From: a virus
Reading direction: 5' to 3' (one strand)
IMG/VR virus record: IMGVR_UViG_3300012954_000054
Location: 1 to 27,799 of that record
Length of the DNA stretch: 27,799 nt
Shown here: one piece after another, positions 1-7,088 of the stretch
How the letters are laid out: the number at the start of each line of letters is the position of its first letter
Numbering within the stretch: the first letter of the stretch is position 1
Program-made: the position numbers and the translations under genes
The notes under the pieces: model-generated
The model's database searches: none
What the model saw: only the letters and a program-made list of their open reading frames with translations
What the model was told of the DNA's origin: nothing

Positions 1-2
1 AT

Positions 3-95
3 AATCGACAAATTGCAGCTATTAGATTTAGACCAACTGAATTTCCTTCAAAGAAAACAATAGCTTATGTCAATAAATTAAAAAAGAGGTATTAA
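3..95 (+). CDS. 3' end of an unidentified gene (partial)
   Basis: The frame is open from the left edge and ends at TAA 93-95, giving 30 residues of a C-terminus that is basic (it ends KKRY). It stops 2 nt before the next start codon and shares its strand, so it belongs to the same operon. Too little is present to name a product. Its place just upstream of the primase-helicase suggests a replication or early gene, but that is inference only. Confidence 0.6.
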   Translation, partial: NRQIAAIRFRPTEFPSKKTIAYVNKLKKRY

Positions 96-97
96 AC

Positions 98-298
98 ATG
101 AGAGTATCTCCGATAGCTCCAGCGCTTTGGCTGGCTGCAATGGGTTCTCTAGCAGTAGGATTACTTGACTATGTAATGGGATATAAATTTTTTGATCCTA
201 TTATTGCTGTTATTTGTTATTTGTTTTTTCAAGAATTAAGTAAATTTATAGCTGAATTAACGATGGAAGACAATAATGGGCAGAATAGTAACTCGTAA
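98..298 (+). CDS. Small membrane protein, two predicted TM segments
   Basis: A 66-aa protein, not recognised as a family. Residues about 7-28 and 32-48 are hydrophobic and separated by a short polar turn (MGYKFFDP), so two membrane segments are likely. The C-terminus is polar and acidic, rich in D, N and S. An AGAGG ribosome site sits 8 nt upstream of the ATG. The last 23 nt overlap the start of the primase-helicase gene, which suggests translational coupling. It is not obviously a holin, because it lies far from any recognisable lysis gene. Confidence 0.65.
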   Translation: MRVSPIAPALWLAAMGSLAVGLLDYVMGYKFFDPIIAVICYLFFQELSKFIAELTMEDNNGQNSNS

Positions 299-1901
299 TC
301 AACCCTGTGAAAAATGTGGAAGTAGTGATGCTAAACAAGTTTATGAAGATGGATCTGCTTTTTGTTTTTCATGTAGACAGAATTTTTTAGCCCCAAGAGA
401 GGGTATAATAATGCCAGATAATAAAGACTGGTCTAACAAATTGCGAGAGGTTGAACATGATTACTCTACTCGCGGTTTTAAAGAGCGCAATGTATATAAG
501 GAAGTATCTAAACATTATGGTGTCAAAATTTCTTACGATCTTGACGGTAATATTGATAGTCATTATTATCCTTACTTCACTGGCTCACAACTTGTGGGCT
601 ACAAAGTCCGAAAGCTACCCAAAGACTTTACCTCAATTGGAAAACTTAACGGTGGACTTTTTGGACAACAACTTTACTCATCAGGAAAAAGAGTAGTTAT
701 AACAGAAGGCGAACTAGATGCTATGGCAGTACAATCTGCATGGTATAAAAAATATAAGACCTTTTATCCTGTTGTAAGCTTAAGAAGTGCTAGTTCAATA
801 AAAGATTTAATTGAATGTAGAGAGTACTTAAGAAACTTTGATGAGATAGTATTATGGTTTGATAAAGACGAAGCAGGTGAAATTGCTACAAAAGAAGCAG
901 CACGTATAATTGGTTATGACAAAATAAAAATAGTCACTTCCGAAGAAAAAGATGCTAGTGATTTGTGGATTAAATCTCCTGATGAAGTCTTGAAATGCAT
1001 TTATAATGCAACAGAATACACACCTGCAGGTATACTCACTAAAGATGAACTGTGGGCGCAATTAGAACGTTATAACGAAATTGAGTCTGTTCCTTACCCT
1101 TCTTTTATGGAAGGTTTAAACGATAAACTAAAAGGTATGAGATTCGGTGAAATTACTTTGTGGACTTCTGGTACAGGCAGTGGTAAATCTACTTTATTAA
1201 GAGAAATAGCAGTACACTTGTTAGAAAATACAGAAGACAAAATAGGTATTATTTCACTTGAAGAATCACCTGCTGAAACTGCTAGAAAAATGGCAGGTAT
1301 GGCAATTAGTAAAAATCCAGCACATGAGGAGATACCATTAGATGAACTTAAGGTGGGATTTGATAATATTTTCGGTGATGATCGTGTTATGGTTCTTGAC
1401 CATCAAGGTAGTATTTCAGATGGGTCTATTATGGATTTTCTTGAGTACATGTGCCTTAGTGGGTGCAATTATTTATTTGTGGATCATATCACCATATTGG
1501 CTTCCGAAGGTACTGAAGGCCTTACAGGAAACGAAGCAATAGATAAAATTATGAATGATCTTTTAAGGCTAGTTAAAAAACATGAAGTTTGGATTGGTCT
1601 TATTAGTCATCTTCGTAAAACAGATAACAAAGGAAAAAGTTTTGAAGAGGGCAAATTACCTTCAATGGACGATATTCGCGGTTCAGGTTCAATTAAACAA
1701 ATTAGTATGGATATTATTGCTTTTGCTAGAAATGTTGGTTCTGATGAAGAAGAAGAAAGAAACACTATTAAAACAAAAGTTCTTAAATGTCGATACACAG
1801 GCTTAACTGGACCATCAGGAACTCTTTATTATAACTTTGAAACAGGGAGATTAAAAAAGGGATCTGATGAATTCGAAAAACAAGAAGAAATCACAATCTA
1901 A
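276..1901 (+). CDS. T7 gp4-like bifunctional DNA primase-helicase
   Basis: A 541-aa replication protein expected to unwind the fork as a ring helicase and lay primers for lagging-strand synthesis. An N-terminal zinc-binding domain has Cys11, Cys14, Cys30 and Cys33. A TOPRIM primase domain follows, with VITEGELDA at 141-149 and the acidic DKDEAG motif at 196-201. A linker leads to a RecA/DnaB-type helicase: Walker A GTGSGKST 299-306, Walker B-like LFVDH 400-404, SHLRK 444-448 and the DnaB-family DIRGSGSIKQ segment 466-475. The length is close to T7 gp4 (566 aa). The start is supported by GGAAGA upstream, and an internal Met46 just after the zinc domain has its own ribosome site (see findings). 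The order zinc finger, TOPRIM, helicase makes the call firm. Confidence 0.95.
   Translation: MGRIVTRNQPCEKCGSSDAKQVYEDGSAFCFSCRQNFLAPREGIIMPDNKDWSNKLREVEHDYSTRGFKERNVYKEVSKHYGVKISYDLDGNIDSHYYPYFTGSQLVGYKVRKLPKDFTSIGKLNGGLFGQQLYSSGKRVVITEGELDAMAVQSAWYKKYKTFYPVVSLRSASSIKDLIECREYLRNFDEIVLWFDKDEAGEIATKEAARIIGYDKIKIVTSEEKDASDLWIKSPDEVLKCIYNATEYTPAGILTKDELWAQLERYNEIESVPYPSFMEGLNDKLKGMRFGEITLWTSGTGSGKSTLLREIAVHLLENTEDKIGIISLEESPAETARKMAGMAISKNPAHEEIPLDELKVGFDNIFGDDRVMVLDHQGSISDGSIMDFLEYMCLSGCNYLFVDHITILASEGTEGLTGNEAIDKIMNDLLRLVKKHEVWIGLISHLRKTDNKGKSFEEGKLPSMDDIRGSGSIKQISMDIIAFARNVGSDEEEERNTIKTKVLKCRYTGLTGPSGTLYYNFETGRLKKGSDEFEKQEEITI
396..413 (+). promoter_or_regulatory. Internal ribosome-binding site and second start in primase-helicase
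   Basis: AGAGAGGG at 396-403 is followed, after 7 nt, by the in-frame ATG 411-413 (Met46). Met46 lies immediately after the zinc-finger domain (last Cys at residue 33). T7 makes its helicase-only 4B form from an internal start just after the same domain, so this site may produce an equivalent short form. The site is visible in the sequence; its use is inference. Confidence 0.55.
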
Positions 1902-2115
1902 TATGGATGAACAACATTTAGTTCAACTATCAATAATATGTCAGCTTCTAGATTCAGGGGCTGACATTTCTCAACTTAATCCTAATATACAACAATATTT
2001 ATTAGGTATGGCAGATGATTTAAGTCAAGAAGATGATGATACTTTTGACTCTGTTTATTATTATGCTGATACCTTTTTTAATATAGTTAATAAAAACGAA
2101 AGGATGCTACATTGA
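1867..2115 (+). CDS. Hypothetical small acidic protein
   Basis: An 82-aa protein of unknown function. The N-terminus is basic (NSKNKKKSQ) and the rest is strongly acidic, with a D/E cluster near residues 60-70. No membrane segment is seen. The start at 1867, 35 nt inside the primase-helicase gene, has an AAAAAGGG site at good spacing; the alternative ATG at 1903 has only a weak, distant AG-rich site. The stop overlaps the TTG start of the next gene. Confidence 0.65.
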   Translation: MNSKNKKKSQSNMDEQHLVQLSIICQLLDSGADISQLNPNIQQYLLGMADDLSQEDDDTFDSVYYYADTFFNIVNKNERMLH

Positions 2116-2471
2116 AAGCAGAATTCGATAGATTAAAAAGAAAAGGCTATACAAATGAAGCTTTTCATAAATATATAAATAATCCTAATACTAAAAAAAT
2201 ATTTACTTCTGAGCAATTAACTGAATTACACAGTATGTGGTGTAAAGATCATCCTCAAGGCGAAGAAATTAATGTATCTATAAACGATGATACAGTTACT
2301 ATGACTTCTGATGTTGACTTAGAAGCTATGAATAAAGATGAATTAGATGAGTATGCTATTAATACTCACGGAATTGATTTAGATAAAAGATTTAAAAAAG
2401 AAACTATGATTGAAGAACTTGAAGATGAACTAAAAAAACAACATCCTTCAGTTTACAATCACGAAGAATAA
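2112..2471 (+). CDS. Hypothetical protein with a HeH/SAP-like helix motif
   Basis: A 119-aa charged protein starting at TTG 2112, which overlaps the upstream stop as TTGA. An AAAGGA site lies about 8 nt upstream. The C-terminal region (residues about 75-110) reads MNKDELDEYAI then a short loop and DKRFKKETMIEEL. This is the helix-extension-helix pattern often found at the ends of phage proteins and related to SAP/LEM nucleic-acid-binding folds. The N-terminal part is basic. A DNA-binding or accessory replication role next to the primase-helicase is possible but inferred. Confidence 0.65.
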   Translation: MKAEFDRLKRKGYTNEAFHKYINNPNTKKIFTSEQLTELHSMWCKDHPQGEEINVSINDDTVTMTSDVDLEAMNKDELDEYAINTHGIDLDKRFKKETMIEELEDELKKQHPSVYNHEE

Positions 2472-2504
2472 TTGACTTACCATTTATTATAAAGGGGAAA
2501 TAAA

Positions 2505-4376
2505 ATGGATCCATACCAGAGCTTTATCCATCTGTCTCGTTATTCGCGTTATCTAGATGATGAAAATCGTCGTGAAACGTGGGATGAAACAGTAGATCGA
2601 CTTATTGGTTTTTGGCAAGAGCAAGTTGGGGATAATACCTTAACAGAAAATGAATTTAATAAATTACACAATTCAGTGTATAACCATGAAGTAATGCCTT
2701 CAATGCGATCTATGTGGTCAGCAGGTAAAGCATTAGCACAAAATCATTTCAGAGGTTATAATTGTAGTTTTGCTGCAATTAATCATCCAAGAGCATTTGA
2801 TGAAATACTTTTTATATTAATGGCAGGTACAGGTGTCGGTTTTAGTGCCGAAGCTAAATATGTCAACAAACTTCCTATAATTAATGATGCTTTCGCTACA
2901 ACTGAAAGAATTATTCAAGTAGAAGATTCTGCTGAAGGTTGGGCTAAAGCCTTAAGAAAACTAATAGCAGATTTATATTTAGGAAACATACATGAATGGG
3001 ATTATAGTAAAGTACGTCCAGAAGGCGCACGACTTAAAACTATGGGTGGAAGAGCTTCTGGTCCGAAACCACTTATGGATCTTTTTGACTTTGTAACTAA
3101 AACATTTAAAAATGCAGCAGGTCGAAAATTACGCCCAATTGAAGTACACGATATTGTTTGTAAAATAGCAGAAATAGTTGTAGTAGGTGGTGTTAGACGT
3201 TCAGCACTTATATCAATGTCAGATCTTAGTGATCCTGAGATAAGAGATTGTAAGTCAGGTCGTTGGTGGGAAACTGAAGAACAACGATCTTTAGCAAACA
3301 ATTCTGCAGTATATGATCAAAAACCTTCTATGAGTGTTTTTATGGAAGAGTGGGTTTCTTTAATGAAATCAGGTTCAGGTGAACGTGGTATATTTAGTCG
3401 TTATGGTGCTCAGAAACAAAACAATGATGGTCGTAGAGATTCAACATTAGTTGAAGGTAGTAATCCTTGTGCTGAAATACTTTTAAGATCTAATCAATTA
3501 TGTAATTTATCCGAAGTCATTTGTAGAGAAAATGATACAGAAGAAGATCTCGCAGATAAAATTAAAGTTGCTACTATATTAGGTACATTACAATCAATGT
3601 TAACTGATTTTAAATATGTACGAAAAGTATGGCAAAGAAATTGCGAAGATGAAAGATTATTAGGGGTTTCTTTAACAGGTATTCAAGATTGTAGAATATT
3701 AAGAAATCCAGATCCTGCAATGTTACGCAGATTAAAGCAAGTTGCAGTAGATACAAATAAAGAATATGCTGAAAGATTGGGAATTAAACCGTCTACAGCA
3801 ATAACAACAGTTAAACCAAGCGGTACAGTTTCACAGCTAGTAGATAGCAGCAGTGGTATACATGGTAGATTTTCTCCTTATTACATAAGAGCAGTAAGAC
3901 AATCTAATAATGATCCATTAACAGAAATGTTAAAAGATCAAGGTGTACCCAGTGAAGCTGATTTAATGAATCCTTTAAAGACAACAGTCTTTTATTTTCC
4001 AGTAAAATCACCATCAGGTGCTACGCTAGCCAATGAACAAACAGCTATACAACAATTGGAAAACTGGCTTAAGTTTCAAGAAAACTGGTCAGAACATTCT
4101 GTCTCAGTAACTATTTATGTTAAAGAAGACGAATGGATGGAAGTTGGTGATTGGGTGTATAAACACTTTGATCAAATAACAGGTATTAGCTTCTTGCCTT
4201 ATTCAGAACATACTTATCAGCAAGCACCTTATACTGCTTGTTCTGAGCAAGATTGGATTAAAGCAGTTAAAGCTATGCCTTTAGTAGATTATTCATTACT
4301 TCCTAATTATGAACTAGAAGATAATACTGAAGGTTCTCAAACTTTAGCCTGTTCAGCAGGGGGTTGTGAGATATAA
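2505..4376 (+). CDS. Class II (adenosylcobalamin-type) ribonucleotide reductase
   Basis: A 623-aa enzyme expected to reduce ribonucleotides to deoxyribonucleotides for phage DNA synthesis. The active-site pattern is complete: NCSF with Cys87 and LCNLSE with Cys333 as the reducing pair, and NPCAE at 320-324 with Cys322 as the likely thiyl-radical cysteine and Glu324 beside it. A shuttle pair, Cys616 and Cys621, sits at the C-terminus (CSAGGC). The segments PSGT, DSSSGIHGRFSPYYIRA and LLGVSLTGIQDC match the monomeric B12-dependent branch (Lactobacillus RTPR type). No NrdB-like gene and no glycyl-radical motif are seen nearby, in line with class II. It is shorter than the roughly 740-aa Lactobacillus enzyme. 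The start has an AAGGGGAAAT ribosome site. A glutaredoxin 2 kb downstream may re-reduce the shuttle pair. Confidence 0.92.
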   Translation: MDPYQSFIHLSRYSRYLDDENRRETWDETVDRLIGFWQEQVGDNTLTENEFNKLHNSVYNHEVMPSMRSMWSAGKALAQNHFRGYNCSFAAINHPRAFDEILFILMAGTGVGFSAEAKYVNKLPIINDAFATTERIIQVEDSAEGWAKALRKLIADLYLGNIHEWDYSKVRPEGARLKTMGGRASGPKPLMDLFDFVTKTFKNAAGRKLRPIEVHDIVCKIAEIVVVGGVRRSALISMSDLSDPEIRDCKSGRWWETEEQRSLANNSAVYDQKPSMSVFMEEWVSLMKSGSGERGIFSRYGAQKQNNDGRRDSTLVEGSNPCAEILLRSNQLCNLSEVICRENDTEEDLADKIKVATILGTLQSMLTDFKYVRKVWQRNCEDERLLGVSLTGIQDCRILRNPDPAMLRRLKQVAVDTNKEYAERLGIKPSTAITTVKPSGTVSQLVDSSSGIHGRFSPYYIRAVRQSNNDPLTEMLKDQGVPSEADLMNPLKTTVFYFPVKSPSGATLANEQTAIQQLENWLKFQENWSEHSVSVTIYVKEDEWMEVGDWVYKHFDQITGISFLPYSEHTYQQAPYTACSEQDWIKAVKAMPLVDYSLLPNYELEDNTEGSQTLACSAGGCEI

Positions 4377-4379
4377 ACT

Positions 4380-4529
4380 ATGCTAGATATTGGTGGTTTA
4401 GTTTGGTGGCAGTGGTGGCTATTATTGATGGTCACCATTAACACTTGTTTAAATGCTATTACTTTTTACAAACACAGAAAAACTAGCAGACAAGGTAAAA
4501 AAGAGATACCTGACGTTAAAGAACAATAA
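4380..4529 (+). CDS. Small single-TM membrane peptide
   Basis: A 49-aa ORF starting 3 nt after the RNR stop. Residues about 7-28 are hydrophobic and tryptophan-rich (LVWWQWWLLLMV), followed by a basic, polar tail. One inner-membrane helix is likely; the function is unknown. The last seven codons overlap the 18-bp repeated motif at 4506-4523, so the tail may be constrained by that site rather than by protein function. Confidence 0.5.
   Translation: MLDIGGLVWWQWWLLLMVTINTCLNAITFYKHRKTSRQGKKEIPDVKEQ
4506..4523 (+). promoter_or_regulatory. Repeated 18-bp motif, copy 1 (candidate phage promoter)
   Basis: ATACCTGACGTTAAAGAA, identical to copy 3 (23838-23855) and one base different from copy 2 (8747-8764). 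It ends 17 nt upstream of the ATG of the next gene and opens the block of small genes. A promoter for a phage RNA polymerase is the favoured reading (inference). Confidence 0.55.
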
Positions 4530-4540
4530 GGTAAATTACC

Positions 4541-4753
4541 ATGAGAGAATTTGTATTAGTAATAAGTTTGTGGGGTAACGATGGTTTTCAATGGGTTTAT
4601 ACTGGAAATCAATATGTTATGCAAGAGGCTTTTACAATAGAGCAGTGTCAAATTATTACTAATAATGATAATTGGCAAGTATATCAAGAGAATCCTTATT
4701 ATAGATTACAGTTTGATTGTTTTCATAAGGATGCAAATGTAAGTAAGGAGTAG
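4541..4753 (+). CDS. Two-cysteine small protein family, member 1
   Basis: A 70-aa protein. A short hydrophobic N-terminal strand (FVLVISLW) is followed by aromatic and polar residues, a central Cys36 and a second Cys60 near the C-terminus (FDCFHKD). The same plan, a start Met, L/I/V/F/W run, one middle Cys and one late Cys, recurs at 4954, 5834 and 10629, so these are probably paralogues. Function is unknown. The hydrophobic run is too short for a confident TM or signal peptide, so it may be a beta-strand. An AAGG site precedes the ATG, which lies just after the 18-bp motif. Confidence 0.65.
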   Translation: MREFVLVISLWGNDGFQWVYTGNQYVMQEAFTIEQCQIITNNDNWQVYQENPYYRLQFDCFHKDANVSKE

Positions 4754-4756
4754 TAA

Positions 4757-4954
4757 ATGAATAGTCCAAGAGAATTAGCAGAAATAGAGGCAAAGAAAAC
4801 ATTTGAAGGTTTTATTAAATGGAGTAAAGTTTCATTTTATTGGATAATGGCAATATTAGTTATATTAGCATTTAATGACTTTTTTACTGACCGAAATACA
4901 GGTAGTCAATATAATGGTGAAGTTTATGCGCCAATGAATATAGGGAAAGATTAA
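4757..4954 (+). CDS. COX4_pro_2-like single-TM peptide
   Basis: A 65-aa membrane protein. The segment KKTFEGFIKWSKVS (residues about 13-26) leads into a TM helix, about 27-42 (FYWIMAILVILAFN). This layout, acidic N-terminus then K-T-(F/Y)-x-G-F then one helix, resembles the small subunit IV of alphaproteobacterial aa3-type cytochrome c oxidase (COX4_pro_2 family). The 23 residues after the helix are longer than usual. An oxidase-binding role would be inference; a generic phage membrane peptide is the alternative. A strong AAGGAG site precedes the start, and the stop overlaps the next ATG. Confidence 0.55.
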   Translation: MNSPRELAEIEAKKTFEGFIKWSKVSFYWIMAILVILAFNDFFTDRNTGSQYNGEVYAPMNIGKD

Positions 4955-5127
4955 TGTGGGCTTTAGTATGGTTACAATTATTAGCTAATGATGGTGGAGT
5001 TAATTACTATCATTTAGGAACTTACGGTAATAAAGATGTGTGTGATCGAGAAAAAGAAAAAGCACTTATTATAGTAGAAAGCTCTAATGAGGGATTAGCT
5101 TGTTTAGAATTATCAAGGAGTAAATAA
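4954..5127 (+). CDS. Two-cysteine small protein family, member 2
   Basis: A 57-aa protein beginning MWALVWLQLL, with Cys30 and Cys50. Its layout matches the members at 4541, 5834 and 10629; the closest N-terminus is the 10629 protein, which begins MWTLVFIWLY. The start overlaps the upstream stop (TAATG) and its own stop overlaps the next start, which is typical of coupled translation. Function is unknown. Confidence 0.6.
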   Translation: MWALVWLQLLANDGGVNYYHLGTYGNKDVCDREKEKALIIVESSNEGLACLELSRSK

Positions 5128-5339
5128 TGATACCAGTTAGAAGAAAATCTATACTATCAGGAAAAGTAAATGTTATGCATTTAGATGTTACAGAAGAACA
5201 ACTAGAAAGATATAATGTAGGTGTTGAACTTTTACAAGATGTTTTTCCACATTTAGATGTTGGGGAAAGAGAATTTATAAAAACAGGAATTACTCCTGAA
5301 GAATGGGATAATATGCATGGCAAAAGTAATAGGCTATAA
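5127..5339 (+). CDS. Small phage protein with an EWD-type C-terminus
   Basis: A 70-aa protein with no membrane segment. The N-terminus is basic (PVRRKSILSGK). The middle reads DVTEEQLERY and the end FIKTGITPEEWDNMHG. I recall similar short proteins with a REFIKTGITPEEWD end in other marine phages, but no function is known for them. The start overlaps the previous stop by one base. The 3' end overlaps the next small gene by 23 nt in another frame. Confidence 0.7.
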   Translation: MIPVRRKSILSGKVNVMHLDVTEEQLERYNVGVELLQDVFPHLDVGEREFIKTGITPEEWDNMHGKSNRL

Positions 5340-5454
5340 AAAAATAACTTTTAGTAAACCTAAAAAGACATCTATTGGTAAAAAAAATATAAAAACATCT
5401 TCAATGAATAAACATAAGCGCAGAAATAAAGGAATGGCACATGTCGGCAGATAA
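5317..5454 (+). CDS. Small basic peptide of the 'NKHKRR' type
   Basis: A 45-aa lysine/arginine-rich peptide (MAKVIGYKKITFSKPKKTSI, then a run ending NKHKRRNKGMAHVGR). Short phage peptides with a PK-TSIG core and an MNKHKRR end are common, as I recall, in T7-like and marine phages; the function is unknown, and nucleic-acid binding would fit the charge. It overlaps the genes on both sides (23 nt upstream, 14 nt downstream), so it is easily missed. Confidence 0.6.
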   Translation: MAKVIGYKKITFSKPKKTSIGKKNIKTSSMNKHKRRNKGMAHVGR

Positions 5455-5578
5455 TAAAAGTCTTATGGAATCTTTAGGAAAACTAACAGGCAGTTTTTTT
5501 GGTTTTATAATTATTTCTACTATAACGACTTGGACTGGTTTAATAGTTCTTAACTATTTAGATTGGTTGCCTGTCTAA
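5441..5578 (+). CDS. Small single-TM membrane peptide
   Basis: A 45-aa peptide with a polar N-terminus (SADNKSLMESLGKL) followed by one hydrophobic stretch, residues about 17-40 (SFFGFIIISTITTWTGLIVL). One membrane helix is expected. It overlaps the previous gene by 14 nt. Function is unknown and no family is recognised. Confidence 0.55.
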   Translation: MSADNKSLMESLGKLTGSFFGFIIISTITTWTGLIVLNYLDWLPV

Positions 5579-5582
5579 TGAA

Positions 5583-5834
5583 ATGAATAACATTATTGAT
5601 ATAAGTGAAAAACTTAAAAAGAAACAAGAGTCTGATACTGAAGAAAAATACTTTGATGCTCATACTCATGTTTTAAATGCTTGTGATGAAGTTTTTGCTT
5701 ATGGGGCTATCGTAATAGAAATTACTGAAGATAAGTCTATAAATATTTCTTCAACTGGAGAATTATTACCTGATGCTATGATTGATGCTCTTGTATCTGC
5801 AGCTTTTAGAATTAAAAGTGAAAGTGAAAACTAA
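5583..5834 (+). CDS. Hypothetical small protein
   Basis: An 83-aa soluble, acidic protein. The N-terminus reads NNIIDISEKLKKKQ, and the C-terminal half (residues about 34-78) looks like an alpha/beta segment: FAYGAIVIEITEDKSINI, then a loop, then a helix PDAMIDALVSAAF. No catalytic motif is recognised. Its TAA overlaps the next ATG (TAATG). I recall similar short proteins between metabolic genes of marine phages, without a function. Confidence 0.65.
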   Translation: MNNIIDISEKLKKKQESDTEEKYFDAHTHVLNACDEVFAYGAIVIEITEDKSINISSTGELLPDAMIDALVSAAFRIKSESEN

Positions 5835-6034
5835 TGTATATATTAGTATTTATAATGTTTTTAGAGCCTAGCGTTTATAAAATTGGATCAAACCAAATTA
5901 TCTATCAAACAGCAGACGAATGTTTACGTGATAGAGTTATTTTAGCACAGGCTTTAGAAAGCACAAAACCGACAAAAGATTCATTTGCAATTACAAGATG
6001 TGTGCAAATGATAAATAAAGGAGTATCTATATAA
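5834..6034 (+). CDS. Two-cysteine small protein family, member 3
   Basis: A 66-aa protein starting MYILVFIMFL, with Cys30 (DECLRDR) and Cys56 (TRCVQM). The spacing and hydrophobic N-terminus match the members at 4541, 4954 and 10629. It starts on the last base of the previous stop and ends on the first base of the DUF1127-like gene's ATG. Function is unknown. Confidence 0.65.
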   Translation: MYILVFIMFLEPSVYKIGSNQIIYQTADECLRDRVILAQALESTKPTKDSFAITRCVQMINKGVSI

Positions 6035-6228
6035 TGCTTAGATTTTGGAAATATATTATTCGATGGAGATCACACCGTAATATTATAAAAGAATTAAATC
6101 AATTATCTGATAGAGAGTTAATTGATATTGGATTTAGTCGATCACAAATTAATAATTTAATTTGGTTAGATGAAGATATTTCAAAACGTGGAGAAAAGAC
6201 CCGAAGAGGTCCAGAAAAACAACTTTAA
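6034..6228 (+). CDS. DUF1127-family small protein
   Basis: A 64-aa basic protein. Residues 1-40 carry the DUF1127 pattern: an aromatic, arginine-rich helix (FWKYIIRWRSHRNI), then ELNQLSDRELIDIGFSRSQI, matching the family's L-s-D-x-E-L-x-D-I-G-(I/L)-x-R motif. Bacterial DUF1127 proteins are abundant in Alphaproteobacteria, and some members are linked to RNA binding and to control of phosphate or carbon metabolism. A phage copy could alter host regulation (inference). The tail after residue 45 is charged (KRGEKTRRG). It is coupled to its neighbour by overlap. Confidence 0.8.
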   Translation: MLRFWKYIIRWRSHRNIIKELNQLSDRELIDIGFSRSQINNLIWLDEDISKRGEKTRRGPEKQL

Positions 6229-6236
6229 GGTAAAAC

Positions 6237-6443
6237 ATGTCTGATAAAAAAGAAGAAGAATTAGAAGAAATGATTGATGAAATGTTTGATTCATATATTC
6301 AAGATGGATTTGAATTTAACAGCGATATGTCATTTACAGAAGTATTTAAACAAATATTTTCTGATGCAGTTAAAACAACTATAGAAATTTTAGAAAATGT
6401 CGATGAGCCTAATGAAAATGAAGACAAAGAGGCAAATGAATAA
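6237..6443 (+). CDS. Hypothetical small acidic protein
   Basis: A 68-aa, extremely acidic protein: the first 18 residues are mainly E, D and K, and the end is ENVDEPNENEDKEANE. The middle (SFTEVFKQIFSDAVKTTI) looks helical and amphipathic. No family is recognised. An AAGGTAAA site lies just upstream and the stop overlaps the glutaredoxin start. Acidic phage peptides sometimes mimic DNA, but nothing here shows that. Confidence 0.6.
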   Translation: MSDKKEEELEEMIDEMFDSYIQDGFEFNSDMSFTEVFKQIFSDAVKTTIEILENVDEPNENEDKEANE

Positions 6444-6673
6444 TGTATTATATAATAGGTAAAAATAACTGTATATGGTGTGACCGAGCTAAAAGTTTTT
6501 TAGACAAAAAACAAATACCTTATGTATATAAAAATTTAGATGAAATGTCTAAATCTCATAAAGACAGATGGGTAGATTTAATTACAGATGATTTTACTAT
6601 GAAAACATTACCAGTAGTATTTAAATTAACTGGAACAGCTATAGATTTAGAGGAAGAATTTGATGATGACTGA
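6443..6673 (+). CDS. Glutaredoxin
   Basis: A 76-aa thiol-disulfide oxidoreductase. The active site is C10-I-W-C13, near the N-terminus after a short beta-strand (YYIIGKNN). The cis-proline motif TLPVVF is at 55-60 (Pro57). The expected order strand, CxxC helix, strand (YVYKNL), helix, cis-Pro is present. Glutaredoxins pass electrons from glutathione to ribonucleotide reductase, and the class II RNR upstream has a C-terminal cysteine pair, so that is the most likely partner. The acidic C-terminus (LEEEFDDD) is unusual but short. It overlaps the next gene. Confidence 0.9.
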   Translation: MYYIIGKNNCIWCDRAKSFLDKKQIPYVYKNLDEMSKSHKDRWVDLITDDFTMKTLPVVFKLTGTAIDLEEEFDDD

Positions 6674-7088
6674 AGAAGTCGTTAAAAAGAAAAGGGGTAG
6701 AAAAGCTGGAGTTAAAATGACTCCTAAAATAAAATTAAAACATAACCCCAAAACAGCTAGAGAAGATTTTCTTAAAAAGTATAAAGATACTACGGACGTT
6801 GGCATATATGGTATGGACGAGTATGCCTATGAAATAATTAATTATTTGTGGGAAAACCCTGAAAAATGTTTTTTTGTTACAGATAGTAACAGATCAAGAT
6901 TAGATAATGCAAATAGATATTATGGACAAAGAAGTTTTTCTATGTATAGATGGAACATTTGTTCAGAATCAGGATTTATTGAAACACCTTATGTAGACGT
7001 AATACTTGTCTCAAAGGATTGTTTTAATAATGTCAAGGATCGTCCGAATCCTTATAATGTTGAAATAATAGTATTGGAAGAAATATGA
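6663..7088 (+). CDS. Rossmann-like protein with an AT-hook-like N-terminus
   Basis: A 141-aa protein of unknown function. The N-terminus has a basic KKKRGRKAG segment (AT-hook-like) and a lysine-rich linker. From residue about 45 the sequence reads VGIYGMDEYAYEIINYL, a G-x-G-x-x-x-Y/A turn after a strand, then FFVTDSN and VDVILVS. This alternation of strands and helices resembles a nucleotide-sugar-type Rossmann core, but no family is certain. I chose ATG 6663, with AGAGGA 8 nt upstream, rather than the in-frame TTG at 6660. It overlaps the glutaredoxin gene by 11 nt and ends ATGA with the next gene. Confidence 0.6.
   Translation: MMTEEVVKKKRGRKAGVKMTPKIKLKHNPKTAREDFLKKYKDTTDVGIYGMDEYAYEIINYLWENPEKCFFVTDSNRSRLDNANRYYGQRSFSMYRWNICSESGFIETPYVDVILVSKDCFNNVKDRPNPYNVEIIVLEEI

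Noticed and set aside
1342-1542. Hydrophobic ORF inside the primase-helicase gene (+ strand, another frame)
   Set aside because: It overlaps the ATPase core of a clear gene and has no ribosome site; its hydrophobic look comes from the T-rich shifted frame.
2472-2500. Sigma70-type promoter before the RNR gene (TTGACT at 2472)
   Set aside because: The TATA-like box is only about 10-12 nt from TTGACT, too short for the usual 17-nt spacing.
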